A stretch of 64,000 bases of DNA from contig NW_026515544.1 of NCBI RefSeq assembly GCF_014898815.1, positions 62,001-126,000 on the forward strand, read 5' to 3'. A model generated the notes under the pieces. It was given only the letters and a program-made list of their open reading frames with translations, searched no databases and was not told the DNA's origin. Numbering within the stretch: the first letter of the stretch is position 1; the number at the start of each line of letters is the position of its first letter. Positions 60,427-64,000 of this stretch are shown here, in pieces. The position numbers were made by a program, and so were the translations under genes. This DNA is from Panonychus citri (lineage: Eukaryota; Arthropoda; Arachnida; Trombidiformes; Tetranychidae).

Positions 60427-61188
60427 TTACTTTCTTCCCCTTTGTCTGGGTTGTGATTGAGATTTAACAAAATTTTCTAATAATGTACTGGTTGGCAGTG
60501 AATTAAGGGGCACTCGACGGGATGACATATCCTCAAGATCATCTTCGGTGACCCATTCATCGGGTATAATACCTTCGGGTGTCCAGTGTAATAAATATTT
60601 AACTGAGGCTCCTCGCTCTGGGCAGCATCTTCCAATTACTTTGCTATGAAAAATGATATCATTTTGATTACCAAGTATATCTAATCCTGTTTCCATACTG
60701 ATTTTCATTAATTCAAACGTAATAATATCCATAATATTTGGGTCAAAATAATCCTCATGTGGTTTAACATAACAACTTATCCGTTTGGCTTTACTCTTCT
60801 TCCTTTTCAGTTTAATTGGCCGTGAGTAAGTTGTTTCCTTAATTATTTCAGCAAATGTGTTACTCATTGGTGGAGTTACGGTGATCTGAAGATTAATTTT
60901 CTCCTCTATCTTTGTTACCAGCTCTTTAACAGTGTTTTCACCATTTCCTTTTGCTTCCACAATCTTTTGCATTGCGTAGACGCTTTTCTTTAACATTGAA
61001 ATCTTTTCCTCGGCTTCAATTGATTCGTCCTCTGTTACTCCATTAACCATCTTCAAAATGGTGTCACACAATTTACGCTGTTCCATATTATTCAAAGGTA
61101 CATCAAGTGAAACGAGAGATGTTGATGATTTGTCCTTTAAAGCTTCAACAAACTCTATGGGACCTGTATAGGAAACCTGGTCAGCCAT
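60427..61188 (-). CDS. Chromo-like-domain protein, unassigned
   Basis: A single-exon frame of 253 residues from the first ATG, MADQVSYTG, at 61188. The N-terminal half (about 1-120) is helical and charged with no recognised domain. A basic, nuclear-localisation-like patch KLKRKKSKAKR lies near 138-148. Residues of about 180-220 read SKVIGRCCPERGASVKYLLH and then WTPEGIIPDEWVTEDDLEDM. This has the order of a chromodomain (VIGxR, then YLVKWxG, then xxWxPExxL), with LLHW in place of LVKW and only part of the aromatic cage. The tail is Ser/Arg-rich (QPRQRGRK). It is probably a nuclear protein reading a modified histone or acting as a scaffold, but no ortholog is recognised. An upstream coding exon cannot be excluded. 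Confidence 0.62.
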   Translation of the reverse strand: MADQVSYTGPIEFVEALKDKSSTSLVSLDVPLNNMEQRKLCDTILKMVNGVTEDESIEAEEKISMLKKSVYAMQKIVEAKGNGENTVKELVTKIEEKINLQITVTPPMSNTFAEIIKETTYSRPIKLKRKKSKAKRISCYVKPHEDYFDPNIMDIITFELMKISMETGLDILGNQNDIIFHSKVIGRCCPERGASVKYLLHWTPEGIIPDEWVTEDDLEDMSSRRVPLNSLPTSTLLENFVKSQSQPRQRGRK

Positions 61189-61374
61189 ATTGGGGGTGAG
61201 TGGATGCAAACTAAATACACTTTTAATCAATTAAATACTGAGCAAATTTTGATGAATCTTATATCAGTCGATTCCCCGTCACTAGATCTTTCCGAATATC
61301 ACAAAATGAAAATTTAATAATCACTAGGAAATTAAATACAATTGGATAACTTAAGAGGAGAAATTTAAACAACA

Positions 61375-61446
61375 GCCACAGAAGCTCAGAGGTAGAGCAC
61401 TGGTCTCGTAAACCAGGGGTCGTGAGTTCGAACCTCACCTGTGGCT
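61375..61446 (+). tRNA. trnT-CGU: tRNA-Thr (anticodon CGT)
   Basis: A full cloverleaf. The acceptor stem GCCACAG pairs with CTGTGGC at 61439-61445, with discriminator T. The D arm is GCTC/GAGC. The anticodon stem CTGGT/ACCAG closes the loop CTCGTAA, giving anticodon CGT, which reads ACG (Thr). The T arm is GTGAG-TTCGAAC-CTCAC. No intron. Internal box A (GCTCAGAGGTAGAGCA region) and box B (GTTCGAACC) are present, and a T-run 10 bases downstream at about 61457-61461 can serve as the RNA polymerase III terminator. Confidence 0.96.
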
Positions 61447-62305
61447 AATTACGTAAAAATTTTTATTATCCTTCATTTTTTTTTCTTTTTCTTCTTTTCA
61501 TGCGATTTATTTGCATTATCGTTTTAACTGATCACTTATTTACCTTAGAATAAACTGAACAATCAGATCAATCGGTTGCCATTGTTTCCATGATGATGAT
61601 CATCAAATTTGTGGCAACAAAAAACAAGACAATTGTCTTTCTTTTGTTTCTTTTTCAATTGAAGGGATTAGATTGATTGGTTGACTGGTTGAATTAACGA
61701 TGATCATCATGATTTCCTTATCAATTAATGACTGTCCTTATTGTAATGAGCAAATAGGGAGGAGGGAAATGGAAGAGAAAGAAAGAGAAAAAGAGAGACA
61801 AAGTAACACGTTGGTTGATGTTGTTGATGGGAAGATGTTGGTGATCATCACGATTGTTGATGTTATTAAATCTTTTTTCGTGTTGCTGTTTCTTTTTTTA
61901 ATGTTTTTAAGTCCAAATTGTGAGTGATTGTTGAAAAATAAAGGATGCATGGATAATCGATGACGAAGTGGTAGAGGTAAACACTGGTAAACAACAGATA
62001 CCCAACTGATAGTAAGAAGGAGGGGGAAAAGGTATGAAAATCAGCAAATTAAATGTAGAGTAGTGAAAGAAAAAAGTAAGAGTGGTAACTGTTTTTTAGT
62101 TGATTAATCCGAAACATTATAAAGCGTAGAAATAATAAGAATCATGATTGCGAGATGTTGCCAGAAAGGGATAAGAGAAAAAGAAAGAGGACAAAAGAAG
62201 GAGGGTAATAGGGAAAAGAGGATGACGAAAACAAAACGTATTTCAATTGGAAGAAGAAAAAAGGAGGAGAAGAGATAAATTGATAGTTGGTTTAGATTTT
62301 TCAAA
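61447..62305. other. Spacer between tRNA-Thr and eIF5
   Basis: The pol III terminator T-run, then AT- and GA-rich DNA including the eIF5 3' UTR. Overlapping open frames at 61700-61950 on both strands have no domain. Confidence 0.5.
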
Positions 62306-64000
62306 TTAAATTGCATCAATATCGATATCAATGTCTTCTTTGATGGCTTTTGCAACTGCGAAAACGGGAGGCTTAGATTTCTCCACCTCAACTTGGACTT
62401 CACCGCCTCGAACTCGATCGTCGTAGACAACCTCAATTTCGGCTTCTTCCTCATCGGGTTCACTTTCCTCTTCCTCCGCTTCTTTCAACCAAGTCAAGAA
62501 TAGTTGAGCCTTTTCGTGAATTTCTTTAGCTAATTTTTCACCAACAATCTTTTTAGAAGCCTGTTTGCAGAAAAACAAATAAAAAGAAGAGATTAGAAAA
62601 TAAAACAATTAAAAATAAGTCATGAATAAAGATTAAAACCAATTTAAAACGGGATAGTTCTAAAGAGAAAAATTAAAGAATCTCTTTCAAAGTAACCTTT
62701 TAGAGAGACAACTCTTGTGAGATTATTATGCTAATTTAAAGTGGATACAATCAATCAGAGAGAATGAGTTATTCTTTGAAAGTGTTACGTTATACATTTT
62801 CAATGAGGAGCAAGGGAGAAAGGGAGAGAAAGGGAGAGAAAAAGAGAGAGAGTTTTGTAATAGTGAATTAGATAAACTCAATAGGTGGATGGAAAATGCA
62901 AGGAAACATGATTAGGAAAAAAAGAGATGAGAAAACAGCAAAAATTGATAATGAAAACAAACCTTAAAGCCCCAATCGATGATAACCTTTTCATCAAGAA
63001 TATCAGTATCATAAAATGCTTTCAGGATGCGTGATACTTTGGGTAGCAATTCAGCTTTAGAGCGTTGAACAACCTGTTCAAATCCCCGCAATAAGTATCT
63101 TTGAGCTTTGACATTTCCAGCAGTAAAACGTAGGAAAAGCATTCGATGCGTTTTGATTTGTTGAAGAAAATCTTCATCGAAGAGCAACTCACAGAGAACC
63201 AGAACAGCCTTGTCTCGGATATCGAGTCTTTCAGCTTCAGCTAAAATATCCTTTTGTGCATTTGCATCAAATACACAGTTATATTCGCCCTTTTTGATCT
63301 TGACATAGTCAAGGAACATATCTAATCGTTCCTTGGGCGATTTCTCTAAATCTTCATTCATCATTAGGTTTTTGGCACCCAAAGTAAGTTCACTCATTCG
63401 CTTAGCAACGGCATCAGGATCGGTGTTCTCACCCCACGTTTCATCATCATCGTCATCATTACCATTTCCAGAATTTTCGAATCCATCATCTTTTTCATCA
63501 GAATCACCAGCAGCACCAGGTGAATCTCCGTGAGAATGTTTTTTATCATTTTTCTCTTCCTTTTTACTTTTTTTACTCTTCTTACTCTCTTTACCACTGA
63601 CTCCGTTACCAGATGCAGCCGTGGGAGGATTTTTCAGAATATACGTCGTCAGTTTATCTTTATTGTTCAGATGGCCACTATAACCACAAGCTTTACAGGA
63701 GGTGGTAATAGTGTTCTTCTTGGTGAGAACACCAAGAACAGTCTCAGGATTGTGGCATGACGGACATAAAACGTACTTTTGAATAAATCCATCCAAAAGG
63801 TCTTGCAATTTGCTTGATTCATGTGAGCCATTAACAATGTAACGCTCGTTCTTTGGATCATAATTCACTTGGGCACCAAGAACACAGCCGAAGTATTTAG
63901 TTGGGTACATAGGTGGTCGATTGAGAGACTTGGCAATGTCGACCATGTTGACAATAACCGTTTTGATTCCATTACCTTTTCCCTCAACTTTGGCCAAAAG
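62306..64000 (-). CDS. EIF5: Translation initiation factor eIF5 (5' end beyond the window)
   Basis: The GTPase-activating protein for eIF2 in start-codon recognition, cytosolic. Two exons are visible: 64000-62963, running off the edge, and 62560-62306, joined in phase 0 across a 402-bp intron with a weaker GTTTGT donor. The N-terminal domain begins at AKVEGKGNGIKTVIVNM; about 20 residues before this, including the catalytic Arg finger region, lie outside the window. Then follow RPPMYPTKYFGCVLGAQ, RYIVNGSHESSKLQDLLDGF and a zinc ribbon with CPSC and CKAC. An acidic and Lys-rich linker follows. The C-terminal W2/HEAT domain spans AEAERLDIRDKAVLVLCELL to VIIDWGFK, continued by ASKKIVGEKLAKEIHEKAQL and the acidic AA-box. 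The C-terminus runs about 35 residues past the AA-box. Identity is certain; only the start is missing. Confidence 0.97.

Noticed and set aside
61700..61950. Overlapping frames on both strands beside the tRNA gene
   Set aside because: GA-repeat and AT-rich composition, no domain, located in the eIF5 3' spacer.
1..64000. Transposons, viral insertions, CRISPR arrays, bacterial-type operons
   Set aside because: No transposase, reverse transcriptase, integrase or terminal-repeat pair was recognised; repeats seen are simple microsatellites.

Overview
The window is nuclear DNA from an arthropod, most likely an acariform mite of the spider-mite type. The evidence is AT-rich DNA, compact genes with GT-AG introns often of 45-400 bp, many (CT)n and (ATG/CAT)n microsatellites, animal-specific genes (grainyhead, mastermind, DEG/ENaC, an FMRFamide-type receptor) and a mite group-7-allergen-like (TULIP) protein. 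The order-level assignment is an inference; the animal and arthropod assignment is firm. I rebuilt gene models by hand from splice sites and checked that the exon lengths keep frame.

Left part (3-40 kb, mostly plus strand). An intronless class A peptide GPCR of FMRFamide-receptor type carries a huge insert between TM2 and TM3. Next come the 5'-deoxynucleotidase HDDC2, a small secreted nine-cysteine peptide, and a single-exon CRAL-TRIO lipid-transfer protein of MOSPD2 type. A microsatellite-rich gap of about 8 kb follows. Then comes grainyhead (grh, about 20.2-35.1 kb), with two alternative first coding exons and a 9-kb intron. That intron hosts a complete two-exon gene on the opposite strand: a secreted low-complexity Lys/Glu/Ser-rich protein, broken in this sequence by a one-base frameshift. 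A secreted tandem TULIP lipid-binding protein with an internal RSKR site closes this part.

Right part (41.9-64 kb, all protein genes on the minus strand). In plus-strand order these are a DEG/ENaC channel with an inferred 8-nt microexon, a compact mastermind Notch coactivator, the calcium-independent phospholipase A2 PLA2G6, the acylpyruvase/oxaloacetate decarboxylase FAHD1, elongation factor TFIIS, a tRNA m3C methyltransferase of METTL2 type, an unassigned chromo-like-domain protein, and translation factor eIF5, cut by the window edge. A plus-strand tRNA-Thr(CGT) lies between the last two.

The genes do not form an operon or one pathway. The right half is dense with housekeeping functions (lipid repair, transcription elongation, tRNA modification, translation start). 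The left half is dominated by developmental and secreted products in long AT-rich spacers. I saw no transposon, CRISPR or viral insertion. The features most worth checking are the nested antisense gene with its frameshift, the grh alternative N-termini, the GPCR insertion and the ENaC microexon.
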